Assembly: GCA_020060765.1 (NCBI GenBank)
Contig: JAGUZQ010000056.1
Location: 1 to 64,000, forward strand
Length of the DNA: 64,000 nt
Source of the DNA: Planctomycetota bacterium
GTDB taxonomy: Bacteria > Planctomycetota > SZUA-567
Direction of reading: 5' to 3'
Position 1 is the stretch's first letter, and every line of letters begins with the position of its first letter. Shown piece after piece: positions 18,767 through 26,388 of the stretch. The position numbers were made by a program, and so were the translations under genes. The notes under the pieces were generated by a model, which had not been told where the DNA came from, searched no databases, and saw only the letters and a program-made list of their open reading frames with translations.

Positions 18767-19372
18767 ATGCTGATAGTCGAACCCTCAGTTACGCTGGAAT
18801 GGATCACGCCAGAACCGCTCAAGGCGATCGAAGCGGCGGGGCGAACCTGTTACAAGTCTGAGGACAAAATTTCCGATAATACGGCGGAGGGATTCGTGCG
18901 TGCGATTATCAAGCGTGGCCACGAAGCGGTGATCGAGCACGCCTGCGCCTCTTTCCGCATCGTCACCGACCGTGGCATTACCCATGAAATCGTCCGCCAC
19001 CGGATAGCCAGCTACTGCCAGGAATCGACCCGTTACTGCAACTATGCCAAGGATAAATTCGGGCGCGAGATTTCCGTAATCAAGCCCCCCGCCATGGCGC
19101 AGCATCAGGAAAAAGCGTGGCGGGAAGCGTGCGAAGCGGCGGAACGCGGCTATTTCGAGATGATCGATTCCGGCGCCGCGCCGCAGATCGCGCGTAGCGT
19201 TCTGCCTACCTGCCTGAAAACGGAAATTGTCATGACCGCCAATTTCCGCGAATGGCGGCACTATCTGAAGCTTCGCCTCGCTCCGGCGGCGCATCCGCAG
19301 ATTATCGAAATATCGGAAAAAATCCGCGCCATCCTGCTGGAAAAATGTCAGCCAGTTTTTGCTGACATGTAA
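18767..19372 (+). CDS. thyX: Flavin-dependent thymidylate synthase
   Basis: A 201-residue protein from ATG 18767, preceded by AAAGG; a TTG six bases earlier is the alternative. The signature RHRIASYCQES fits RHRX7S, followed by TRYCNY. EHACASFRIVTDRGITHEIV and the C-terminal NFREWRHYLKLRL bind FAD and dUMP. It makes dTMP from dUMP with methylene-tetrahydrofolate and NADPH, replacing ThyA. That substrate is produced by metF/folD-type folate enzymes also encoded in this window. Length is usual. Confidence 0.96.
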   Translation: MLIVEPSVTLEWITPEPLKAIEAAGRTCYKSEDKISDNTAEGFVRAIIKRGHEAVIEHACASFRIVTDRGITHEIVRHRIASYCQESTRYCNYAKDKFGREISVIKPPAMAQHQEKAWREACEAAERGYFEMIDSGAAPQIARSVLPTCLKTEIVMTANFREWRHYLKLRLAPAAHPQIIEISEKIRAILLEKCQPVFADM

Positions 19373-19393
19373 TAATCCTGCCTGCCGCCAATG

Positions 19394-19415
19394 TGCGCTT
19401 TTCGCGCAAGTTTTT
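19394..19415 (+). terminator. Probable terminator after thyX
   Basis: TGCGC-TTTTC-GCGCA, then AG and five T. A short but GC-rich stem between thyX and the oxidoreductase gene. Confidence 0.5.
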
Positions 19416-19517
19416 GTCTTCGCCAGCTTTGTCTTTGACCAATCATAGGTTATGGGCGATAGTCAAGGCAGTAGGCGTCTTGCCAGCATAATTCATTTTC
19501 GGAAAAGGAAGCAGAAA

Positions 19518-20591
19518 ATGTGCGCAGTCAAAGCAAAAGGGCCGGTCAAGGTCGGCATCGTCGGGTTGGGTCGCGCGGGTTACGGCATGGCGACATGCGA
19601 ACTGGCACCGCGCGGAAAAAAAATCACCATTGTCGCGGGATGCGATATCCTGAAAAGCCAGCGTGACCGTTTCGCGAAGAAATTGCCCAAAGCGGTGATG
19701 TATGATGATCTGAAAAAAATGCTGGCCGATCCCAACGTGGAACTCGTGTCCATCTCCACCCGCTCGCCCGATCACGTCCCCCACGCCTTGCTCGCGCTCA
19801 AGGCGGGTAAGGACGTGTTTCTCGAAAAACCGATCAGCCTTACTTTTCCGGAAGCAAAAAAATTGAAAGCCGCCGCTGCGAAGGCGAAGGGAAAACTCTA
19901 CATCCGCCACAACCGCCGCTTTGAAACACCGTTCGTGCATATCCGCGAAATCATTGCCAGCGGCATTCTCGGCGACGTTTTTGAGATTCGCCTGTGCCGA
20001 CACGGCTACCAGCGCCGCAACGACTGGCAGACCCTGATCCGTTGCGGCGGCGGGCAGCTTCTGAACTGGGGTCCGCACCTGATTGACCACGCGCTGCGTT
20101 TTCTCGAAAGCCCGGTTGCTGAAATCTGGAGCGACCTCAAATGCGTGGCGGCGGTTGGCGACGCCGAGGATCACGTCAACATCATGTTCAAGGGCAAGAA
20201 CGGGCGCGTGGTTAACGTGCAGATTTCCGGCGGAGTCGCGCTGCCCTCGCCGGTCTACGCGGTACATGGCAGCAAGGGCAGCCTGATTTCGGAAAATGAA
20301 AAGACGATCAAACTCCGCTATTTGGATCCAAAAAACAAGCTCAAGCCCTGCAAGGTCGATGACGGCACTCCTGACGGCTTCGGCGGCAGCGACAATCTGA
20401 AATGGATCGAAAAGGAAATCAAGGTCAAACCCAAACTGAAGGTCGACACCGCCAGCATCTGGGATTATCTGTACGCATCCATCCGCGAGGGCAAAAAGTT
20501 CCCCATCACCATCGACGAGGCGCTGGGTGTGATGGAGGTGGTGGATATAGTCAAGAAACAGAATCCCAAATTCAAGAAAAGCATAATGTGA
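19518..20591 (+). CDS. Gfo/Idh/MocA-family oxidoreductase
   Basis: A 357-residue protein. Start ATG 19518 follows AAGGAAG; 22 extra upstream codons look non-coding. The N-terminal Rossmann domain has KVGIVGLGRAGYGMA, and the family hallmark EKP is in VFLEKPISLT (about residue 95-105). The C-terminal alpha/beta domain includes GGQLLNWGPHLIDHALR, with the usual catalytic His. Such enzymes oxidise or reduce sugar and inositol derivatives with NAD(P); the substrate is not predictable here. It is a single-gene unit bounded by hairpins on both sides. Confidence 0.88.
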   Translation: MCAVKAKGPVKVGIVGLGRAGYGMATCELAPRGKKITIVAGCDILKSQRDRFAKKLPKAVMYDDLKKMLADPNVELVSISTRSPDHVPHALLALKAGKDVFLEKPISLTFPEAKKLKAAAAKAKGKLYIRHNRRFETPFVHIREIIASGILGDVFEIRLCRHGYQRRNDWQTLIRCGGGQLLNWGPHLIDHALRFLESPVAEIWSDLKCVAAVGDAEDHVNIMFKGKNGRVVNVQISGGVALPSPVYAVHGSKGSLISENEKTIKLRYLDPKNKLKPCKVDDGTPDGFGGSDNLKWIEKEIKVKPKLKVDTASIWDYLYASIREGKKFPITIDEALGVMEVVDIVKKQNPKFKKSIM

Positions 20592-20611
20592 AATCAAATC
20601 GCGTGACGCAA

Positions 20612-20641
20612 AAGCCTTTCCGCAAGGGAAGGCTTTTTTTT
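20612..20641 (+). terminator. Strong rho-independent terminator
   Basis: AAGCCTTTCC-GCAA-GGGAAGGCTT is a ten-pair stem with a four-base loop, followed by an eight-base T run. It ends the oxidoreductase transcript before purO. Confidence 0.92.
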
Positions 20642-20714
20642 GTGAAATGATATTGCCAAAGAGGCGGCGTGCTTGTATCTTTTACGAATAAAATTGAGCG
20701 AAAGGAGAGTGTAC

Positions 20715-21365
20715 ATGCCGGAAATTTATCTGGGTCGGATCGTGGCGGTGGCGAAAAGCAAGGCTGGCAGGATGACCGCGATGTACCGCGTGTCCTCGCG
20801 CAGCTTTCCCAACCGCCGAGCGCAGGTGAACGGGGAAAAGCAGACCGTCAGTATCGTGCCCAAAGAAGGCCACGAGGGCGATGTGTTCAAGAATCCGTAT
20901 ATCGCCTATAATTGCGCGAAAATAGTCGGCGACACCGCCATCGTCACCAACGGGTCGCAGACCGATCCGATAGCGGAAAAAATCGCTTCCGGCATGTGTA
21001 TCCGCGACGCGCTGGTTTATTCTCTCTGTGTGATGGATTACGAGAAAGACGCCTACGACACGCCACGCATAGCCGCGATTTTCCGCGCCGGGGAAAGCCT
21101 GGGCTGGCTGGGAGTGGTGCGCAAGGACGGGCTCGATGTCAGGTCGTTTGAACTGAATCCCGGCGAGTGTTTCCACGTCTCGACCTACGAACACAACGTT
21201 CCCTCGACTTGCCGCAAAAGCGGGTTTGACGCAGAGACCGCCTCCGCCGCCTGCGACTTCGTTTTAGGTAAGGGCGTTTTCGCTGATTTCGCCAACCCCG
21301 TCACCGCCGTCTGCATTCAGCAGGACGGCGACGCTTTCGCGCTGGCGACAAAAGACTTTGCCTGA
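20715..21365 (+). CDS. IMP cyclohydrolase, archaeal (PurO) type
   Basis: A 216-residue protein from ATG 20715 with an AAAGGAGAG site. The opening EIYLGRIVAVAKSKAGRMTA and YRVSSRSFPNR match the PurO-like IMP cyclohydrolase family, which closes FAICAR to IMP in the last purine step. Conserved blocks TNGSQTDPIAEKI, YDTPRIAAIF and ECFHVSTYEHN follow. Most bacteria use the PurH C-terminal domain for this step, so a PurO-type enzyme implies either a split pathway or a different role. It ends one base before the convergent malQ stop, with no terminator between them. Confidence 0.8.
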   Translation: MPEIYLGRIVAVAKSKAGRMTAMYRVSSRSFPNRRAQVNGEKQTVSIVPKEGHEGDVFKNPYIAYNCAKIVGDTAIVTNGSQTDPIAEKIASGMCIRDALVYSLCVMDYEKDAYDTPRIAAIFRAGESLGWLGVVRKDGLDVRSFELNPGECFHVSTYEHNVPSTCRKSGFDAETASAACDFVLGKGVFADFANPVTAVCIQQDGDAFALATKDFA

Positions 21366-21366
21366 G

Positions 21367-22896
21367 CTACATGATACGGTCGTAGAGGTAATTCATTTCC
21401 CGCAGGTCGCCGCTTCGGGCGCTGGCGAGTTGCGCGGCGGTCAGGCGCCACGCCCACTGCCCGTCCGTCACGCCGGGGCGGTTCATGCGGAATTCGTTGC
21501 CGAGATCCAGTACGTCCTGCATGGGAAAAATCGCGATATCCGCCACTGATTGCAACGCCAGCCGGATCAAGTCCCAGGTGACGTCAGCCCCGTCCCGCGC
21601 GAGATAGCGGCGGCACTTGTCACGCTCGCGTTCGATCGTGCCGCGGTCGTGGTGTTCGTAATCGTGTCCCTGCGCGAGATACCAGCCCTTGGTCGTGTCG
21701 TTATCGTGAGTGGCGGTGTAGACTACCGCGTTTTTCTCGTAGGTATGGGGCAGGTAGAATTCCGCGCCATCGCAGAAACCGAACTGTAAAACCTTCATGC
21801 CGGGGAAGCCTTCGCCTTCGCGCAGCGCGTGGACTTCTGGCGTGATGGTGCCCAGGTCTTCGGCAATGATCGGCAACGCGCCCAATTCCTTGCGCACCGC
21901 CGCGAACAGCTCCGCGCCCGGTCCCTTGATCCACTTGCCGTTGACGGCAGTCTTTTCCCCGGCCGGAACTTCCCAGTACGCCTCGAAGCCGCGGAAGTGG
22001 TCGATGCGCAGCATGTCGACCATCGTCAACGTCGCGTTGATGCGGTTGACCCACCACTTGTAATTATCCGCCTTGAGCTTTTTCCAGTTATAGATGGGAT
22101 TGCCCCAGAGCTGCCCCGTAGGCGAGAAATAATCAGGCGGCACTCCCGCCATCTTGTCGGCCCCGCCTTTCGCGTCCAGCTCGAAATACTCCGGCGACGC
22201 CCACACGTCGGCGCTGTCGTGCGCGACGTAGATCGGCACATCTCCCATCAACTTGATGCCCTTGTCATTGGCGTATTTTTTAAGTTTCCGCCATTGCGTG
22301 AAAAACAGAAACTGCACGAAACAGTGAAACCGGATCTGCGCCGCCAGTTCCACGCGATACTTTTTCATGGTCGCTTCGTCGCGCGAGATCAATCCCGGCT
22401 CCGGCCAGTCCGGCCACGCCTTGCCGCCGAACTTTTCCTTCAGCGCCACGAACAGGGCGAAGTCTTCCAGCCAGTCCTGTTCTTCCGCGCGGAATGTCTC
22501 GAATTTCTTGGTGAATTCAACAGAGCATTTCCCCGCCTCGAAAGCGGCGTACGCTTTGCGCAAGGCGGTTTCCTTATAAGAACGCACCTTGTCGAAAACC
22601 ACCCAGCTTTCCAGAAAGCCCGCGTCCGGCAGCAGGTCGCTTGCGCCCAGCAACCGCTCCTCCTTCAACGCCTCCAGCGACACCAGCAACGGATTGCCCG
22701 CAAAGGAACTGAGGCATTGATATGGGCTGTTAGCCGCGCCGGTAGGCCCCAGCGGCAACATCTGCCAGACCGACATGCCGGCTTCATGCAGAAAATCGAC
22801 GAAGCGGTAAGCCGCGTCCGACAGGTCGCCGATACCGCAAGTTCCGGGCAAGGATGTGGGGTGAAGCAAGATTCCGCTGCAACGAGGGAAGGTCAT
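21367..22896 (-). CDS. malQ: 4-alpha-glucanotransferase (GH77)
   Basis: A 509-residue amylomaltase. Start at 22896 (MTFPRCSGILLHPTSLPG) follows CAGGAGT; an upstream frame of 25 codons is not conserved. Catalytic blocks are all seen: MLRIDHFRGFEAYWEVP (Asp nucleophile), IIAEDLGTITPEV (acid/base Glu) and YTATHDNDTTKGW (transition-state Asp), plus GTCGIGDLSDAAYRFVDFL. It moves alpha-1,4-glucan segments between maltodextrins or glycogen. It is last in the minus-strand run after leuD (62 nt gap), a functionally unrelated neighbour. Confidence 0.95.
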   Translation of the reverse strand: MTFPRCSGILLHPTSLPGTCGIGDLSDAAYRFVDFLHEAGMSVWQMLPLGPTGAANSPYQCLSSFAGNPLLVSLEALKEERLLGASDLLPDAGFLESWVVFDKVRSYKETALRKAYAAFEAGKCSVEFTKKFETFRAEEQDWLEDFALFVALKEKFGGKAWPDWPEPGLISRDEATMKKYRVELAAQIRFHCFVQFLFFTQWRKLKKYANDKGIKLMGDVPIYVAHDSADVWASPEYFELDAKGGADKMAGVPPDYFSPTGQLWGNPIYNWKKLKADNYKWWVNRINATLTMVDMLRIDHFRGFEAYWEVPAGEKTAVNGKWIKGPGAELFAAVRKELGALPIIAEDLGTITPEVHALREGEGFPGMKVLQFGFCDGAEFYLPHTYEKNAVVYTATHDNDTTKGWYLAQGHDYEHHDRGTIERERDKCRRYLARDGADVTWDLIRLALQSVADIAIFPMQDVLDLGNEFRMNRPGVTDGQWAWRLTAAQLASARSGDLREMNYLYDRIM

Positions 22897-22957
22897 TTTT
22901 ACTCCTGTCAATAAGATTCTTGCAGGCGCGCCTGCGGAAAAAGTCTCCAGTGGCCGG

Positions 22958-23485
22958 TTAATATCTGGCATCCGCGAATTCCACCCAGCCGCCGCTTTCT
23001 ACCAGGGCGCTATCGAATTCCGTGGTCGTGAATCCTGTTGATTCGCTCCGACCGTCTGAAGTTTTGAACACGAGTTTGCGTCCGGCAAAATCGACGTCGC
23101 AGGTCACATCGCCGTCTGCCAGCTTGAATATTTTCTCAATCGTCGCGGCGGGGAGTTCGACAGCCATCATGCCGCAGTTGAACATGTTCTGCCGGAAGAT
23201 GCGGGCGAAACTCTCGGCGATGACCAAGGTGATATCGTTCACCTCCAGCGCCCAGGGCGCGTGCTCACGCGAGGAGCCGCAGCCGAAATTAGCGCGGGTG
23301 ACAACCACTTTCACCCGAGCCAGCTTTTCGCCCTTGGGATCGAACCCGTCGATCTGCAAATCCTCCAGCAGATAGTTTTTCAGATTTTCCTTTTTCACTT
23401 CCGTCAGGTATTTCGCCGGGATGATCTCGTCGGTGTTGATGTCATTCCGATCCAGAAATACTACCGCGCCGCCGAAGGGTTTCAT
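22958..23485 (-). CDS. leuD: 3-isopropylmalate dehydratase small subunit
   Basis: A 175-residue LeuD/homoaconitase small subunit. Start at 23485 (MKPFGGAVVFLDRNDINTDE) follows AAAGGAGT. Signatures: DINTDEIIPAKYLTE, NFGCGSSREHAPWAL (substrate-binding loop) and ESFARIFRQNMFNCG. With LeuC it isomerises 2-isopropylmalate to 3-isopropylmalate in leucine synthesis. The LeuC gene lies upstream, separated by a 650-bp insertion holding a DUF559 gene and repeats. The N-terminus DRNDINTDEIIPAKYLT resembles the thermophile/archaeal-like (LeuD2) form more than the enterobacterial one. Confidence 0.94.
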   Translation of the reverse strand: MKPFGGAVVFLDRNDINTDEIIPAKYLTEVKKENLKNYLLEDLQIDGFDPKGEKLARVKVVVTRANFGCGSSREHAPWALEVNDITLVIAESFARIFRQNMFNCGMMAVELPAATIEKIFKLADGDVTCDVDFAGRKLVFKTSDGRSESTGFTTTEFDSALVESGGWVEFADARY

Positions 23486-23550
23486 AAGTTGGACTCCTTT
23501 AAAATTGATGGCAGTAAGTTTTTTTGTCAACTATCGCAAACCTGAAAACA

Positions 23551-23596
23551 AGTCCCCTCGCCCCCTGAAAGGGGGAGAGGGTTAGGGTGAGGGGGT
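23551..23596. repeat. Palindromic repeat family B, copy 1
   Basis: TCCCCTCGCCCCCTGAAAGG followed by GGGAGAGGGTTAGGGTGAGG GGG. It is an imperfect hairpin with a conserved one-sided tail. Orientation is opposite to copies 2 and 3. It lies just past the DUF559 gene on the leuD side. Widespread in bacterial genomes as the source of spurious PLP-GEG peptides. Confidence 0.75.
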
Positions 23597-23640
23597 ACTT
23601 TCGGCGGTCGCCGACTTTCGATTATCTGTATAAGGTTGCG

Positions 23641-23682
23641 GTAACCCCTCACCCCGACCCTCTCCCCAAGGAGAGGGAGAGT
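23641..23682. repeat. Palindromic repeat family B, copy 2
   Basis: GTAACCCCTCACCCCGACCC followed by TCTCCCCAAGGAGAGGGAGA G. Same orientation as copy 3; together the two form direct repeats bracketing the DUF559 gene. Confidence 0.75.
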
Positions 23683-23689
23683 TTTAATT

Positions 23690-24097
23690 CTATCGCTCGC
23701 CAGCGACTCGCTTGTTCTTTTTCTCCTGAATGATATTATAGATATGTTCAATGACATCGTCAGTGTTCTGTAATATATCATTATTCCAAAATCTCAATAC
23801 CTCAATTCCGCTGGCGCACAAGGCATTAGTTCTGTCCGAATCTTTTTCGGCCAAATCTGTCTCATTATGTTGGCCGCCGTCCAGTTCTATTGCCAAGCGT
23901 ACTTCGTGCGAATAAAAATCGAGTATATATCCTTCTGCCGGATGCTGTCGGCGGAACTTTACTCCCAGCGCGTTGCTGCGGATAATATGCCATAGCAGTT
24001 GCTCCGCGTCGGTGGCGTCTTTCCGCATACGGCGCGCCTGTCCGAGAATGAATTTTCGTTTTTCATCCGGCGAAAATATAATGTTGTTCCCCCTCAC
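23690..24097 (-). CDS. DUF559 protein (Vsr/restriction-nuclease-like fold)
   Basis: A 135-residue protein matching DUF559: RRMRKDATDAEQLLWHIIRS, KFRRQHPAEGYILDFYS, LAIELDGGQHNETDLAEKD and GIEVLRFWNNDIL. The pattern E-(x)-D...D-G-G-Q-H is like the active site of very-short-patch-repair and type II restriction endonucleases, so a DNA nuclease role is plausible but unproven. The likely start is GTG at 24097, inside a family-B repeat that also supplies a purine-rich leader. The gene sits between leuC and leuD, is flanked by direct repeats, and its codon use is less GC-rich than its neighbours. This suggests a mobile cassette. Confidence 0.85.
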   Translation of the reverse strand: MRGNNIIFSPDEKRKFILGQARRMRKDATDAEQLLWHIIRSNALGVKFRRQHPAEGYILDFYSHEVRLAIELDGGQHNETDLAEKDSDRTNALCASGIEVLRFWNNDILQNTDDVIEHIYNIIQEKKNKRVAGER

Positions 24098-24130
24098 CCT
24101 AACCCTCTCCCCCTACAGGGGGAGAGGGGA
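24087..24130. repeat. Palindromic repeat family B, copy 3
   Basis: GTTCCCCCTCACCCTAACCC followed by TCTCCCCCTACAGGGGGAGA GGGGA. It contains the probable start codon and leader of the DUF559 gene (minus strand) and runs up to the stop codon of leuC. Confidence 0.8.
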
Positions 24131-24134
24131 CTTC

Positions 24135-25418
24135 TTACATAAACTCCCTCGGATCGGCAAGATGCCCGCAAATCGCGGCGGCGGCGGCGGCGGCGGGGCT
24201 CATCAGGTGCACCATCCCGCCTGCGCCCATGCGACCCGTGAAGTTACGGTTGGTGGTGGAGGCGCACACTTCTCCCGGCGCGAGCACCCCGTTACTCATC
24301 CCCAGGCACGCGCCGCAGGTGGGGTTGGTGACGCGGAAGCCCGCCTGCCTGAATACCGCCATCGTCCCGTCGCGCATGGCTTCGTCGAAGATTTTAGGCG
24401 TCGCGGGCGAGACGATGCCGCGCACGCCGGTAGCGAGTTTCTTTCCCTTCAGAATCCGCGCTGCCGCGTGCAGGTCGCTCAGGCGGCCATTGGTGCAACT
24501 GCCGATATAGACCTGATCGACCCGGACTTTCGTCAGTTCGGAAAGCGGCTTCACCTGATCGGGTTTGTATTCAACTGTCGCGACCGGAACGAATTTAGAC
24601 ACGTCGAAATTCAGCGTTTTGACGTAAACCGCGTCGTCGTCGCTCCACCATTTCTTGAAATTGGTCAGCGCTTGCGCCTTGGAATCATAGTCGTCCTTGA
24701 TGAAATCGCGCAGATAGTCAGCGGTCTTTTCGTCCGGCAGGCAGATGCCGCAGGTCGCGCCTGCTTCAATCGCCATATTGCACAGCGTCATGCGTTCGTC
24801 CATATCGAAGTTATCCACGACTTCGCCGCGGAATTCCAGCACGCAATCGGTCGCGCCGTTGACAGTCAGTTCCCTGATGACAGACAGGATTACGTCCTTG
24901 GCATAGACGCCGAAGGGCATGGTGCCGTTCAGGTTGACGCGGATGGTTTTCGGCTCGCGGAAGGCGCAGACGCCTTTCAGGATGCCGACTTCAAGGTCAG
25001 TCGTGCCGACGCCTGCCGCGAACGCGCCGAACGCCCCGTGGGTGCAGGTGTGGCTGTCGCCCATAATGACGGTGTAGCCGGGGCGGATAAAACCCTTTTC
25101 CGGAAAGATGGCGTGGCAGACGCCGTTTTCGCCGATGTCGAAGAAGTCGCGGATCTGGTGGCGCCGCGCCCAGTCGCGCAGGATTTTCGCCTGCACGGCG
25201 GTCTTGGTGTCTTTCGAGGGCGTGACGTGGTCGATCACCGCCTTGATTTTCGTGCTGTCGAACACGCGATCCTTGTCGCGCCATTCCAGGTCGGCGATTG
25301 CCACCGGAGTGGTGATTTCGTGACACATGACCACGTCGAGATTAAGCACCTGCGTGCCGGGAAACGGTTCGTCGCGGCGGTGGGCGGCGAAGATTTTTTC
25401 CACAATTGTTTTTCCCAT
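24135..25418 (-). CDS. leuC: 3-isopropylmalate dehydratase large subunit
   Basis: A 427-residue protein. Start at 25418 (MGKTIVEKIFAAHRRDEPFP) follows AAAGGAA. Iron-sulfur ligands are visible: IGSCTNGRLSDLHAAARIL and NPTCGACLGMSNGVLAPGEV give three Cys for the 4Fe-4S cluster. VIMGDSHTCTHGAFGAFAAG is the aconitase signature. It forms isopropylmalate isomerase with LeuD. Size and N-terminus fit the archaeal-like LeuC branch. The stop codon abuts repeat copy 3. metF lies 78 nt upstream in the same direction. Confidence 0.95.
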   Translation of the reverse strand: MGKTIVEKIFAAHRRDEPFPGTQVLNLDVVMCHEITTPVAIADLEWRDKDRVFDSTKIKAVIDHVTPSKDTKTAVQAKILRDWARRHQIRDFFDIGENGVCHAIFPEKGFIRPGYTVIMGDSHTCTHGAFGAFAAGVGTTDLEVGILKGVCAFREPKTIRVNLNGTMPFGVYAKDVILSVIRELTVNGATDCVLEFRGEVVDNFDMDERMTLCNMAIEAGATCGICLPDEKTADYLRDFIKDDYDSKAQALTNFKKWWSDDDAVYVKTLNFDVSKFVPVATVEYKPDQVKPLSELTKVRVDQVYIGSCTNGRLSDLHAAARILKGKKLATGVRGIVSPATPKIFDEAMRDGTMAVFRQAGFRVTNPTCGACLGMSNGVLAPGEVCASTTNRNFTGRMGAGGMVHLMSPAAAAAAAICGHLADPREFM

Positions 25419-25495
25419 TTTGGTTCCTTTCCGTGCCGGAGTTCGGCTTGATGGCTTCATATATTATAATTCAGTCCGCAGAGAAATGCCAGCGC

Positions 25496-26380
25496 TTAGC
25501 GCCGCCACATGCCCATTGCGTGCAGCGCGGCGTAGACGGTGTGGCAGGCGCGGGACTGGTTCAGCGTATAAAAATGTATCCCCGGCGCGCCGCGCCTCAG
25601 CAGGTCGACGCACTGCGAGGCGCAATACGCCAGCCCGATTTCCTGCACGCGCTGCTCGTCGTGGCCGTGTTCCTCCAGGTGGGCGACCAGTTTTTTAGGA
25701 ATCGAACACGCGCTCAGTTCCAGGAATTTTTCAATCTGCCCCACCTTGGTGATAGGCATGATGCCGGGAATGATCGGCACGCTGACCCCTTCCTCGCGCG
25801 CGTGGTGGACGAGGTGGAAGTAGCGGTCGTTGTCGAAAAAAAGCTGGGTGATGACAAAGTCCGCCCCCGCCTCCACCTTTTCCTTGAGAAATTTCAGGTC
25901 GGTCTGCAAGTCTGGCGCTTCCGGATGCTTGTCAGGGAACGCGGCCACGCCGACCGAGACGTCGCCCATCTCCTTGCACATTTTCACCAGTTCGATGGCG
26001 TGCTGGGGGCCGTTATCAGTCAGGCGCCAGTTGGCTTCCTCGCGGGGCGGGTCGCCGCGCAAGGCGAGAAAGTTACTGATGCCCGCCTCGCGGTATTCGG
26101 CCAGCAGCCGCCGGATGTCGTCGTAGGTATGGCCGTAACAGGTGATATGAGCCACTACGTCAAGGCAGTGCTCGTCCTGGATGGACTTGACGATGCGGCG
26201 GGTCTTTTCACGGGTAGAGCCGCCCGCGCCGTAGGTGACGGAGACGAAACTGGGCTTCAGCGGCACCAGTTCGCGTAGCGATTCACGCATCGCCGCCTCG
26301 CCCTTTTCCGTCTTGGGCGGGAAGAATTCGAACGAGAATAGCGGCTCGCGGCTGTTGAGTTTATGCTTGATGCTTGCCAT
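25496..26380 (-). CDS. metF: Methylenetetrahydrofolate reductase
   Basis: A 294-residue FAD enzyme reducing methylene-THF to methyl-THF for methionine synthesis. Signatures: FSFEFFPPKTEKGE near the N-terminus (catalytic Glu), FVSVTYGAGGSTR, HITCYGHT, FLALRGDPP, GVAAFPDKHPEA, FVITQLFFDND and PIIPGIMPI. All flavin- and folate-binding blocks are intact and the length is normal. It follows folD by 8 nt, so the two one-carbon genes are clearly co-transcribed. The product is cytoplasmic. Confidence 0.97.
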   Translation of the reverse strand: MASIKHKLNSREPLFSFEFFPPKTEKGEAAMRESLRELVPLKPSFVSVTYGAGGSTREKTRRIVKSIQDEHCLDVVAHITCYGHTYDDIRRLLAEYREAGISNFLALRGDPPREEANWRLTDNGPQHAIELVKMCKEMGDVSVGVAAFPDKHPEAPDLQTDLKFLKEKVEAGADFVITQLFFDNDRYFHLVHHAREEGVSVPIIPGIMPITKVGQIEKFLELSACSIPKKLVAHLEEHGHDEQRVQEIGLAYCASQCVDLLRRGAPGIHFYTLNQSRACHTVYAALHAMGMWRR

Positions 26381-26388
26381 AATAATCC

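Noticed and set aside
23973-25451. A 492-codon plus-strand frame antisense to leuC
   Set aside because: The minus strand encodes an intact LeuC with all iron-sulfur ligands; the plus frame has no family features and starts inside the DUF559 cassette.
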